A stretch of DNA of 64,000 nt, from the NCBI GenBank assembly GCA_020466095.1, contig CM035807.1:112979786-113043785 (forward strand). Reading direction: 5' to 3'. The position numbers and the translations under genes are program-made. Position 1 is the first letter of the stretch. The number at the start of each line of letters is the position of its first letter. Source of the DNA: Chlorops oryzae (taxonomy: Eukaryota; Arthropoda; Insecta; Diptera; Chloropidae). The notes beneath the pieces are model-generated. The model saw nothing but the letters and a program-made list of their open reading frames with translations, ran no database searches and had not been told where the DNA came from. Shown piece after piece: positions 45,241 to 56,410 of the stretch.

Positions 45241-46809
45241 CCAGTTTTACGTGATAACGTCATAAGAAAACACTCATTATGTACATAAAAGGGACCATTC
45301 AAGTATCACGAACGCTATTTATGGCGATTTTCAAACTCCCTCCCCTTAGACTTATTAATTTAAATGTTAGAAAATAGGTCTAATTTTTTAAATTTTTTTT
45401 TTGGCAATTTTTAATATAAGTATAAAATAGAAAATAATATTTATAGATACTTCAATTTTTAAATTAAAATTGCATATAAAAGTTTTCAAAATCAATGTCA
45501 TAAATATGGACAGAGAGAGGGCGAGAGAGTGACAAAGAAAATGAGAAAGAGCGAGAAAGAGTGAAAGACGTAAGGAGAGATTATAAATACAATGTTTCTT
45601 GGAAATTTTTAATTACTGATGTTTGACGTATGTTTCTTCGGAAGCGACACGAAATTCGCTGGGTTCTCCTAGTTGCTATGTGCAAACCGCCCCTTTGTGA
45701 AGCCAACTTTTCCAGTTTGTTGAAAATTTAACCAAAGGCTTAAATTAAACATTTGCTCACAAATTTGAAAGCAGACGCATCGTACTAATAAAAACAATAA
45801 AATGTATAAAAGTCAATGATTGCGCTACAGTCGGTCTTATTCGTTCACATAGTAATGAGAAGAAATAAATTTATTAATGGATTTTTTTTAAATCTTTCAA
45901 ATCAATACGAACTGTGATCATTTCAGCTCACGTTAGGCCTTTCAAAGGCTCATAAAAAAGGAAGCAATGGATGTGATTGTCCAAGCTTCATCAATGGTTC
46001 GATCAATTTCTTCGATAGTAATAACAAGATCCACACGAACCTAATTGAGTCTCTTAAGACTATTTAAATTCATTTAATTAAAATATTGTTGCAGGCTCGG
46101 TCAGCTAAATACAAAATATTTGCTGCACGTTGTCAGGTGTGGGGTTTTTCTAATACCTGTGTGTCGAAACAGCGCATGTGGCGTTTGTGCTTACGTGTGT
46201 GACACCCACCATCAGTCGAGATAGACGATATAAGATATAGCTATATTGAAATGATCAGTGTGATCAGGAGAATAGATAAAAACAATGTCCTTCGGTCTCT
46301 CCGTCTGTCTGCATTAAGTTTTCTTATCGAAGACGTTGAGCTATTTGGACGAAATTGATATCATTTCAAAGAGAACCTCTATTATAGGGTCTTTTATGAA
46401 AATCAAAAAAACTGTCCTAAAATCAGAATCCTGCAATTAAATTTGAAAAATTTAAAGCATGTGGGCGTGGAAAAAGGCCAGCTTCCGTAAAGTATTTGTC
46501 GGCATTTTTGGCATCTCCTCAATCTCAAGACTACTTTGCATTAATAGGTGTTGTCTCGGAACCTGCCGGGCATTGTTTTGCCAACCTATCCTCACTATAA
46601 CACCCTTATTTGTTTATTTAAAACGGCACGATCTTTAAACATTGCAACACCTGACTTGACCTTGAACTTTTTTGGTTTTGTCTTTGGGTACAATCAAAAA
46701 CATTTGTTATTTGTCTTCAGTGAGATTGCGATCTTGTATATATATGAGGCAGTTCCATTGGCTTTCACAATTCAAACTAAATCTGAACTTCCAGCTAAAA
46801 ACAACGAAA

Positions 46810-46959
46810 ATGAAATTCATTTTTGTCTTCGCCGTTCTTCTTGCTTTGGTGTGCGCTCTCACCAGCTCAGAAGCAGATGAAGGAATAAAATCAAAAGAAG
46901 GTCCTTCTTGCTCAGGCTTTAGTGCCCATACTAAATGCCCTGATCTTCCTCCTGGCTAA
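46810..46959 (+). CDS. Small secreted peptide, copy 5
   Basis: 49 residues, same protein as copy 4. The coding sequence differs at few silent bases (for example GGCTTT for GGATTT at Gly36-Phe37). Promoter, leader and downstream sequence also match, with one of the two AATAAA signals changed to CAACAAAAT. It is the most downstream copy; no further copy is seen to the end of the window. Confidence 0.82.
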   Translation: MKFIFVFAVLLALVCALTSSEADEGIKSKEGPSCSGFSAHTKCPDLPPG

Positions 46960-47125
46960 CTGAGATAAGGCTTGCATCGAAAACGGAACATTCAAGATAT
47001 ACATCAACAAAATGAGATGTCTTTCAAGATAATAAAGAATTATTGAAAAAAAAAAAAACAAACTATGAATTTTAATACAAGCCTAAGCTAGAAACGAGAT
47101 CGAAATTCAGTTCGGGTTCCCATAT

Positions 47126-47437
47126 TCAATGAAAAGTTTTGCAGTTCCATCGTTGGGAATAACTGATGAATGAAGTCCTCATTCGGTTTCGGTTTCGACT
47201 TCCTGACTCCATGGCTCGATTACTGTTGATCGCAGGAAACTTGATGAGTCGAGTAACGCAATTAAATTTGATATTTGTGATTTGGGACAACTTACTGAAG
47301 ACGTTGCCTGTGAGATCGCGGTTTTTTAGTTTTCTCGGCAACTTGTATGAACAAGTTTTGGCACTCAGTCGTTTTCTACTTTTTCCGAATTTCAATTTTC
47401 GTGTAGGACTACAAAGGTAAATAAAAAGGATCTTCAT
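47126..47437 (-). CDS. Unrecognised basic 103-aa frame, copy 2
   Basis: Same frame as at 41379-41690 with few changes. On minus, a TATAAATT at about 47680 precedes a TTCAGCC start-like sequence by about 30 bp, so transcription towards this frame, convergent with peptide gene 5, is conceivable. In this copy an open frame continues upstream to 47671. No homology to a known family is apparent. Confidence 0.22.
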   Translation of the reverse strand: MKILFIYLCSPTRKLKFGKSRKRLSAKTCSYKLPRKLKNRDLTGNVFSKLSQITNIKFNCVTRLIKFPAINSNRAMESGSRNRNRMRTSFISYSQRWNCKTFH

Positions 47438-48679
47438 AATAATTGCACGCAAACTTTCGGGGATGAAACTAAGAGAGTATATTTGGCTGTCGAGTTCATT
47501 GACACTCAGCAACACAATTGAAAGGTTGTTCCGCTGTATTCCGTTGGTAGGAAGATTGTTTTGCTTATTTAAGCGAAAAGATAAATATTGAATATCTCTT
47601 CGATTGCTTTTAAACAATTGTGCTAAACAATTTACTCTCTTCAAGCGGCTGAATTGAGTTGTTTGTGTCATTTAATTTATACTCGATGTATCAACAACGA
47701 AAAGTTGAATAAATACTAATAACTAAATATTTACTTAAAAAGAATTTGTTTTAATCTGAGTCACTCGCACGAGCACAAAATTTAACATTCAAACCAAGGT
47801 GTCTCACCAACGAAAAAAAATAAACAAATTTTTTTTTTAAATTTGGTAAAACTAAAATATATGGAAAGCTTTTTAAGTTATTCTTGAACGATCTTATTCG
47901 TGCTATATATAGAACCAAATGGACCAGAGGCCCCTTGAATTCTTGGGACAAGAAAGAAATCGGGGGAGGAGCTGAAAAAGAAAGGAAACAGCACGTATTC
48001 TGCAGAAAGAAGGCAAATGTAACAGAAAGACTGAACGTAAAAGTAAATACGCAGGAAGGATGAATATAAATCCGGCAGTTTTTGTTGTTATGAATACATT
48101 ACACTAGCGATAACTTCTAACCCCCTATCCCGTCAACACGCCAAAACGTCAACACTTTTTTATTTACATTGAATTTTCTAAAACGTCAACAAAACCTAAA
48201 AGCTCTAAAAGGTAAACTCTGAGTAATAGAAAATTGTAGCTAGAATTACGTATAGAATACGAATTCTCAGAATTCCGGGAATCTCCTTTTGTGCGTGGAA
48301 TGTAGTTTTTGCTCTGTTTGTTCAGTTGTCTTTTCGAACCTGTTGATATGCGGGCCTTAAGAAACCAAATGTGCCATGATCTCATATAAAATATTTTTTC
48401 AAATTTTTCAAAATACCTAAACACTTGTTTGAATCAGATTATTGGTTGGTTTTAATTTATGAACTGAACAAACACTTTTTTTTTTTTCACTAACATTTAA
48501 CATTAACGTAAGGTATGCCACGCAAGACATGTATTTTTAATCAATATAAAATCAACCAAAGATTGTTTTTGTTTAAGGGGGTTATCCTTATGTAAACGCA
48601 TAAATTTGAACTCTTTTTCAGGGAATTTTATTCATGAGACAATAATTTTCAATAATTTGAGTTTGTTTTTATTTATTTT

Positions 48680-48832
48680 AACTAGTAGAACCCAGCGAAC
48701 TTCCCGTCGCTTCCCAAGAAACATTGTATATTTAACCTCTCCCTACGTCTCTATATTTTGCCTCTCTCTCTCCCTCTCTCCCCTCTCTCTCCCTCTCTCT
48801 CCCTCTCCTCTCTCTCCCTCTCTCTCCCTCAA
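48680..48832 (-). repeat. Inverted partial copy of 39760-39920 with CTCTCTCCC tract
   Basis: GAACCCAGCGAACTTCCCGTCGC and AAGAAACATTGTAT are the complement of unit-1 sequence. The following CT-rich tract (48758-48832) corresponds to the GA-rich stretch at 39770-39830, here expanded. Confidence 0.75.
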
Positions 48833-50395
48833 CACACTATTCATAAGCTTAATAGAAAGAGAAGAAATTCAAACGTTGTTTGTGGAGGATTTTCCTTACA
48901 TCATGTGGCAGCACTGCTGATATCGCATGAACTCGTGCAACTATTTATCAAAAGGATTCGATTGCAATTCGTTCCATACGTTTGTATGTGTTGAATATTT
49001 GGAGGAATTTCATCCCTAATGAAAACTAGTCATGAGAATTGTCGTGAAAAGTCAGTAAAACATTATTTTTGGAATTAGTTTATGCTTTTATGACTTTTAT
49101 GAAAGGTCCTTGCCTCGGATGAAAGCTTATATTCTCACAATCGCAAGCTTTGACTGAATGTTTCTTGACTAAAAGCTCACAAGCTGTTCTTGACCACAAT
49201 GAAAAATAAATTTGAAATTAGTAAATTCAAAAGAAATGATACAGTTTAAGGAGAATTAAGAAAGCTTCTTGGAATTCTCGAAAGGTGTTCATATACCTGT
49301 AGCTTAACGTCTCTTTTGTGATAGCAAAAAAAAAAATTCGAACCAATTATAAAAAAAATTTTTTTTTTTACTAAAATTTGTAAAAAAAATATCACAACTT
49401 AATATTTGCATTTGGCACGAATTCAGTACGTCACGTCCAAATTGAAGTTATGTCTCGCTGCATTCTCATTAAATGCCTCGTAGGACATGTGATATATTTT
49501 AAGAGCGACAAGAATTGTGCTGCAGTTATATAAAAGCGATTAATTCTTTTTGATCTGAATTGCGCTCAATTTGGCAACGGCCATCTTCCCCAAAAAAAAA
49601 ATTTAAAAAAATGAAATCTTGGAAGAATGTCAAGAAACAAATCAGTCAGTCAGTGTAATTACATCGCATTCAGGGCGAGACAATTAAAAATCACGTTCAT
49701 AAAAATCGCATGAATTTCAACGAAATATTTTTCAGCTTTGCTTTTTGCCATCATCAATCGAGGTCAAAGGAATGAGCTTTAGATTCCATTAACTAAACCA
49801 ATTTCTTTGGTCTGACCATAAAGAGGGATAGAGGATCCTCTTTGAATATTCGCTTTTTGCTCGTGTATTTGAATTTGAAATGACTTTGCGAATATTACGA
49901 CTGAATGGAAATCGTTTGCTGCGAGAGAAGACATTTTTCGTCGATTTGTTCAATCGTTTCAGTTGAGTCCTTGAAGGAAATTTTTGTTTTTTATTTTCGC
50001 GTTGAGCAGTTTTAATTTAATAATAATTGAGATTATTTTTTTTTTTTTTGTTTTCAAAGTGATTAAATTGTCCTTTAGAATTCTTTCTCATACTTAAATA
50101 TTTTTTATTTTTTTTAAATAATTTTCTTTGAATAATTTATTGATTATTTGCAGAATCTGGTGCTTTCATCTGCATCAAAAAATCTAGCGAAAAAGAGCAG
50201 ACTACTTAAGTTAATGAAAAAGTATTCGAAATCAGCAGACGCATATCTTAAAGACTCAAGGACGACCGACTTTAGATTTCGATGTAATATAATCACGCTC
50301 GAGATTTCAAGGAAATGATACGAGGGACTTGGGAAATTACTATCGCAACTTATATCTGAGAGCTTTGATTTTGAAAATACCTTGGTGACGTATTA
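48833..50395. other. Gene-free stretch
   Basis: AT-rich with T runs near 50036-50050. No gene, RNA or element recognised. Confidence 0.3.
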
Positions 50396-50396
50396 T

Positions 50397-50620
50397 CCTT
50401 TATACTTCTAAAGTGACACACCTTTTTTTAATGATGTGTAACAATTTGAATTTAACTCAGCTATCAAATTTTGTTAATCATCAACATCGTAAAGCTTGGA
50501 CATTAGTGAAATCTTGCACACTCAACAAATTTTTCCACCATTATCGCTTGCTTTATCACATCAATTTTTTTTCAACAAGATTTTCTATTAACGATGGTCG
50601 TTTGGCCAGGCAAAAGTATT
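50397..50620 (+). repeat. Diverged local duplication, copy 1
   Basis: Shares with 51308-51560 the blocks CCTTTATACTTCT, TATTATCGCTTGC/TTATCGCTTGCTTT, and TCTATT..GATGGTCGTTT then GGCCAGGC. The copies are about 915 bp apart. Confidence 0.6.
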
Positions 50621-50929
50621 TCGATCAACAACATTTGATTAAAAATTTTATATCAGCGGAAAATCTCGCTTGCAAACATTTTCACTATTATTTTAATTTA
50701 CATAAAGTATTTAAAATCAACTAAAATTTTTAATATAAAAGGAAAATGCTCATTATTTCCATTATAAAAATGGATCTCTAAGTCATTTACGGACGATAAT
50801 TTAAATATAACATCATGATTATTGAAATATTCAGCTTTTGATTTTTGTCTCTTCTGTAATACTCCGAAAGCTAATGAAACTTTAGAAAATATTTATATGC
50901 ACTAAGACTTTATTTTGTATAACACAACA

Positions 50930-51180
50930 AGCAATCAGTTTGTTGAGGATGAATACTTGGTTTTGTAGAACAAATCCTATTGAAAATGTTGAAATGCGAA
51001 TATTTGGGTTGATTGAAAACAACGTTGATGAATATTTGTTGAGTGCGAATACTTTTGGTTGTTGTAGAACAAATCTTTATTAAAATGTTTGTTGTGTAAT
51101 ATTTTCATAATTGATCAACAAATAATCAAACAAGTTTGTTAAGTGTGAATACTTTGGTGATTGATATGACAAATCAGTCA
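50930..51180. repeat. Degenerate tandem repeat of TTTGTTGAGTGCGAATAC-type units
   Basis: Variants of AATACTTTTGGTTGTTGTAG and AACAAATC occur three to four times at about 80-100 bp spacing. Confidence 0.5.
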
Positions 51181-51307
51181 CAACTTTGTTTAAAATTCAA
51201 TTCAAAATTTGCCGAAATGTATTTGTTTGAAATTTTTAATTGTGACAATAAAATGCCATAATTGCGAGTTTAACAATACTTATTGAATTTTTCGTAGCCT
51301 TTTCTGT

Positions 51308-51560
51308 TACCTTTATACTTCTCAAAGAGTGCGCCGCCGCTTTGCTCTTTTTGATGTGTTCGTAGCACTCAGTTTTGGAAATTTATCAACGATCAAAGTG
51401 AAAAGTCATTCAACGATGATGAAAACGCATGACTCGAGTGATTCCTTGATTTTTTTCTTTTTTCCCCCCCTATTATCGCTTGCCTTTTCTCTTTTTTTTT
51501 TGCCGGCAAGTTGTATGTTCTCTATTGGATGGTCGTTTTGGCCAGGCGAACGTCTTTTGA
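51308..51560 (+). repeat. Diverged local duplication, copy 2
   Basis: Partner of 50397-50620. The 113-codon frame here is pyrimidine-driven and poorly kept in the partner, so it is not called a gene. Confidence 0.55.
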
Positions 51561-52265
51561 AAGTTCAGGCATATCAAGAAAAATCAGAGGGGAAAAATCT
51601 GCTGCAAATCCTTTTTTTAATTTCTTGCTATTTTTTTTTGTTCTTTTTTTGTGCAAGGTTTCCTTTTTAGCATTTATATCTCGTGATTGATTACGCTGTC
51701 TTTGACAAGGCCAGAGAAACGCAGGAACGCAGAATCGGTGAAAAGTTGTACGGCTTGTTGCTACGCAACGAAATTTTCCTCGATATTCTTAACTTTTCCG
51801 TAAAGCATAAAATTAAAGAGAGAAAATGAAATAACTTCGAGCCAAAGCCTAAGTAGATAGCTAAGCTTTTAAGTATCGATTGGAAATCGAGTAATATCGA
51901 CTGGATACATATAAAATATTCATGCCACTCTGCCGCTGTGGGTTGCTTTAATAGTCAAAAAAGAAATAAAAAAAAAAATGTTCACCTAAATTGATGAATT
52001 GCAGGTACGCAGAAAGTTTCACTTGAACTTTTTCCTAGCTTTTTATACAATCGTTTCGAACTTGATTTAAAAGTTAAGAGTTTCTGCTTTCGATTTGATG
52101 GATTCCAAAGAATATATTATGTAAACTTTTAAGAGAGAGAGGCGGAGAGAGAGAAACAAAGATAGAGTGAGAGAGAAGGATCGAACAACAGAGAGAGAGC
52201 GAGAGAGATAAGGAAGCATTTGAGATTTTTAAATTGGACACTGATGAATGTTCAGTGTTATTTCC
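51561..52265. other. Gene-free stretch
   Basis: GA-rich tract at 52130-52215 (AGAGAGAG-type). Otherwise nothing recognised. Confidence 0.3.
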
Positions 52266-52269
52266 TTAA

Positions 52270-53005
52270 GGGCAATCCCATGAATACGGTCCCAGTGGCA
52301 AATGTCCCGCTGACATCATCGATGAAGTCAGGGTGACTTTGGATCCGGTATGCATGACAATTTCATAGGACATTTTGTATGACATTTGTACAGGAGTTGG
52401 ACAGTGAATTCACCAGTGATATTGTCATGCTAGGGGGTGCGATGGGAAAAAAGTATTTGAGAACAGCACATTGCTCTTTTATCTCTAAATGTCAATTTAT
52501 GGAAACCAGTTTGATTACCTCTCTTCTTTGCCCTCTGTTTGAATATTTCGAAAATTTTTGAAAATCTATTTTTAACAATTTTTGTTCGCCTCAGCCAGGG
52601 ATCGAACCCGCGATCTTCGGATTTTGAGTCGAGCACTCATTATCTACGCCACTTCATGCTAACGATGAACTGACGCTAAAAACTTATTTAAATTTCAGTA
52701 GCCAATGATAGACAAGCACTTGAACAGCATCCCTCCACGATGACATGTCCTCCAAGATGTCATGCATGACAATGTCACCTATATGTCATCGATGACATCA
52801 CTGATGACATTGTCATGCAAGAGATAATTTTCCGCTGAGATCCCACCCGTGACACACACTTTTGAGGTTTTGGCATAAAATTATTTTAAAAAATGGACGT
52901 GATTCTCAAGGATTTAAAATTTTTATAACGTTTAACAATAGTTAAGCACTGAAATTGTGCTCAGAATGGCTGTCACGGGTGAGAACGTTTCTCATGGAAT
53001 TGCCC
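52270..53005. mobile_element. piggyBac-like MITE flanked by TTAA
   Basis: Ends GGGCAATCCCATGA and the complement of GGGCAATTCCATGA are flanked on both sides by TTAA (52266-52269 and 53006-53009), the target site of piggyBac-type elements. Subterminal sequence is full of ATGACAT/ATGTCAT words in both orientations. No transposase is present. A tRNA-derived element (52435-52660) is nested inside. Confidence 0.75.
52435..52660 (-). mobile_element. tRNA-derived SINE nested in the MITE
   Basis: On minus the head reads TGGCGTAGATAATGAG (A box), AAAATCCGAAGATCGCGGG and TTCGATCCC (B box), followed by a body of about 150 bp down to 52435. The body matches 60150-60260 (GCGATGG.AAAAA, ATTTGAGA, CTCTAAATGTCAA). 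Confidence 0.7.
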
Positions 53006-53289
53006 TTAACCTTTTCACTCCCAAACTGTTTGCAGAATTTCCTCAAATTTCATACGAAAACACTTTTCTAGAAGGTTTTATGTTCAAATATGTGAGAAAA
53101 TTCTATCAAACAATCGTGCATACCTAGGAAGGAATCTATGTACATCCAAGAATAAAATGTCTCAATGGTAAACGAATTTTTGCCCCATCAAATATCAAAT
53201 ATGAATCACTTATACACAAACATTATACACCAAAAAAACAATGTGATCCTTAATTGATCAATCTTATAAGTATGCCTCGGAATTTGAAT

Positions 53290-53400
53290 ACGTAAAAAAT
53301 GAAATAAAAATATTCAAAAAAATATTCAAAAAAATTCAAAAAAAAAAAAAAATTCAAAAATTTCAAAATATTCAAAAAAATTCAAAATATTCAAAATCCG
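53290..53400. repeat. AT-rich low-complexity (TTCAAAAA-type) tract
   Basis: Imperfect repeats of AATATTCAAAAAAATTCAAAA. Confidence 0.8.
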
Positions 53401-55790
53401 AGCTCTACTTATAATTAATAAATTTTTATAGAACTTTTGATATTTTTTTGTTGGGATACACCATATCCCAATGGGAGTGAAATGGTTAAGTGAATCAAGA
53501 ATTTAAGTCAGCTTGTGTCGTCAAAATTTTCTGCAATACCCATTCTTACTATAATTTGAATTTGCTCTTCAATTTGCCTGTGACACTCTTCAAATCGAGC
53601 AATCGAAAAGGCAAAAGTTAAATTGGGATTTATCACTGCTCGGAAGGAATTAATCTCGAAAGCTAATGAGACAAAATCAATTGGTTGATTTTATTATAAA
53701 TCAGCTTATGAACCTCTGAACACTCTATATTGAGCTTATATCAATACACAAGAGAGAACAAATTAACCATAATGTAACTAATATTCTTATGTACGCAACA
53801 ATCTAACTTTGTTAACATTTCGCTTGACTCGATTTAAAGTATTCAATTTCCTTTCACATCCTGTCTGTGATAAAAAGGAGCAAGCAACCGAACGAACGGA
53901 AGTTAAATTAATTTAATCCCTTTCCTTGTGGCTCGCAACAGTCTTATGAATAATAAAACAATCTAGCAACATGCATACATACATGAGCACACACACACAC
54001 ACACAAACATGCATACGCAATTTCACATTTATACAGCAGAAATAATACGAGAAAAATAGACAAATATTCTGTGCATGCGTGTTTGTGTGTTAAAGTGTGC
54101 TTAAGGAATGTTACACTCAATTATATTTTGCATACTTAAAGGCGCAACAAACTCATCTACCCATCTGCAAGTGCGAAAAACAAGTTATATCAACAAGCCA
54201 GCAACCAAACAAACGACAGCCCAAAACACACACACACGAGTAACAAAACACAAACGAATCAAAAGGGCAGCTCCCACAGACGAGACACAACAAAATACGA
54301 CAGGACACGACAAGATAATTTTCCCTCAGTCGACTTTACATCAAATTGTTGCCACACACATGCCCGATGCGTGTCTCTTCGTCTGTCCCCGTCTGGCTGT
54401 CTTTCTGTCCGCTGGCTTGTATCTCTCTGCCTCACTGTTTATATGGCAACGCGGGCATCGGGGGTAATGTACATATACGGGCAATTATGCGTATTACCAA
54501 TTCTTCATGATCATGCCTCCCAATGGACGCATCATAATTAAGCGTAATTACGTAATAACTAAATCGATAAATTTCATGCTGAAGACTGGCGAAACTTAAC
54601 TCGCAAGTATCTTGAATTTCGACAGCGCAAAGCGAAGGCAAAACTAAATTGATGATAAACTTCTTGGAATTGTCCAGGATCATTACCTTATTTATTTATA
54701 CATCGATTATTTTATTTGCTTAATTACACCGGAAATTCAATTTCGAACAACAAAATGAAAGAAAAAAAAATAAAAATTAAAATAAAAAATAAATAAAATA
54801 AAAATAAGAATAAACAAATTTATTGAATTAAAAGCGAGGGAGCCCATGCAAAATTAATGCAACCCTGTTCACAGTCACGACGAGCAGATCACATACAAAC
54901 ATACACACATATGTACATAAAACAGTCAAAAGTGAAAAATATTGCTTTATGATTTTTTTCAGTGAAAACATGGCTTTCCACAAGTTTTCCTTGTCCATCA
55001 TTCTTGTTTACGTGTTCATCCAAGAGGAGCAAAATAAATAATAACAAAAAAAAAAATAAAAATAAAAAATAAAAAGAAAATAAAATAAATAAAAATAAAA
55101 AATAATGAAAAAAATAAAAAGAATAAAAAACATAAATAAATAATAAAAAATAAGAAAAAATACAAATAAACGAAAAAAGAACAAAAAACCGGGGGAAACA
55201 AGTTTCCTCCACAAGGGAGATGTTATATTGTTAATACGCTCGTTTATAAAGTTGTTCAGTCTGGTGACACACTTATATAAATTGCACCCGTAAGAGACCG
55301 TGTGTGTGTGCGTGTGTGCGTACATCAAAATGTATTGGGCAGCTGAGTTGTGCGGTTAATGCTGTGCTCTTTCATGCATTATTTAAGAGTAAACGAAGAT
55401 AAATTTCACTTCCGGCTTTTATTGTTTTGATAAAAACGTGGACTGAACTTAACACACAAAAAGCATTTGCGTATTCGGGGTATTCCAATGAAAGTAGGAC
55501 ATTATGAAGGTATGCAGGGTAAATACCCAAATGGGTTATGTATGGGAGAAAATTGAGGAAAAATGAGTTCGCTTAGATTTTTTTTTTTATTTAACTCTAT
55601 TCAAAACGTTCAAAGAAAAAAAGAGTCTAAATTGAAGGTTTTTTTTTTTTTATAGAGACAGAAAGAGAAAAATGTGTGAAACCTTTAGGAGTAAACGATG
55701 GACACAGGAAAACAATAGACAGGGAGAAAAGGGAAAAAGGCTGGAAAGCGAATGTTTGGGGGAACGGTAGACAGACGTTTAACTGTTCCT
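53401..55790. other. Gene-free stretch with simple repeats
   Basis: CA repeat at about 53990-54004, ACAAAAC-rich sequence at 54200-54310, and A/T low complexity at 54765-54820 and 55040-55175. Frames over the last (Phe/Leu/Ile-only peptides) are compositional artefacts. Confidence 0.4.
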
Positions 55791-55794
55791 TGAC

Positions 55795-56410
55795 GGTCGA
55801 TTATCTATTTATTGGGTTATCCGGAGATTATATTGTTGAGATAACAGATTTTTCAAGATATCCGATTTTCCGGATCACTGATCATAGAGGTTTTCCGGTC
55901 ATATGGATCTCCAATTATCCGGATATCCGATGATATGCCTATCTCACAATCCGCAAATCCGCATATCCGAATATCTGGATAACCGCGTATCCGATTATCC
56001 GGATATCCGATGATATGCCTATCTCACTATCCGGAAATCCGCATATCCGACTATTTGGATAGCCGCGTATACGATTATCCGGATATCCGATGATATGCCT
56101 ATCTCACTATCCGCATATCTGCATATTCGACTATCCGAATAACTGCGTATCCGATTATCCGGATATCCGATGATAGGCGTATCTCAATATTCGCAAGTTC
56201 GCATATCCGCGTATCTGATTATCCGGGCATCCGATATTTCAAGATATCAGATATATTAGGGATATCTAATTTTGAGTTATCCGATTATTTACATTTCTGA
56301 TTATCCGGACGTCTGATTATCCGGATTTCTAATTTTTTCATATATCGGATTTTTTCGGACATCTGATTTTACCGGATATTAAATTCATCCGATATCCGAT
56401 TATCCGCACT
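55795..56410. repeat. ATCCG-rich satellite, 80-bp period
   Basis: GATGATATGCCTATCTCACT recurs at 55929, 56009, 56089 and 56169, exactly 80 bp apart. Each unit is built of shorter ATATCCG/ATTATCCGG words, many palindromic (GGATATCC). Flanks on both sides carry looser ATTATCCGGA repeats. The words resemble pogo/Tigger terminal sequence. Confidence 0.9.

Larger units (their letters stand above)
45244..48580. repeat. Segmental duplication, unit 2
   Basis: Direct copy of 39502-42890 beginning immediately after the LINE 3' end. Start-to-start distance is about 5742 bp. Similarity fades at about 48500-48580. Confidence 0.92.

Noticed and set aside
54108..54467. 119-codon Thr/Gln/His-rich frame
   Set aside because: Composition follows the ACAAAAC/ACAC simple repeats. 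No domain is visible.
54889..55328. Phe/Leu/Ile-rich hydrophobic frames
   Set aside because: They are produced by an AAATAAA low-complexity tract read on the opposite strand.
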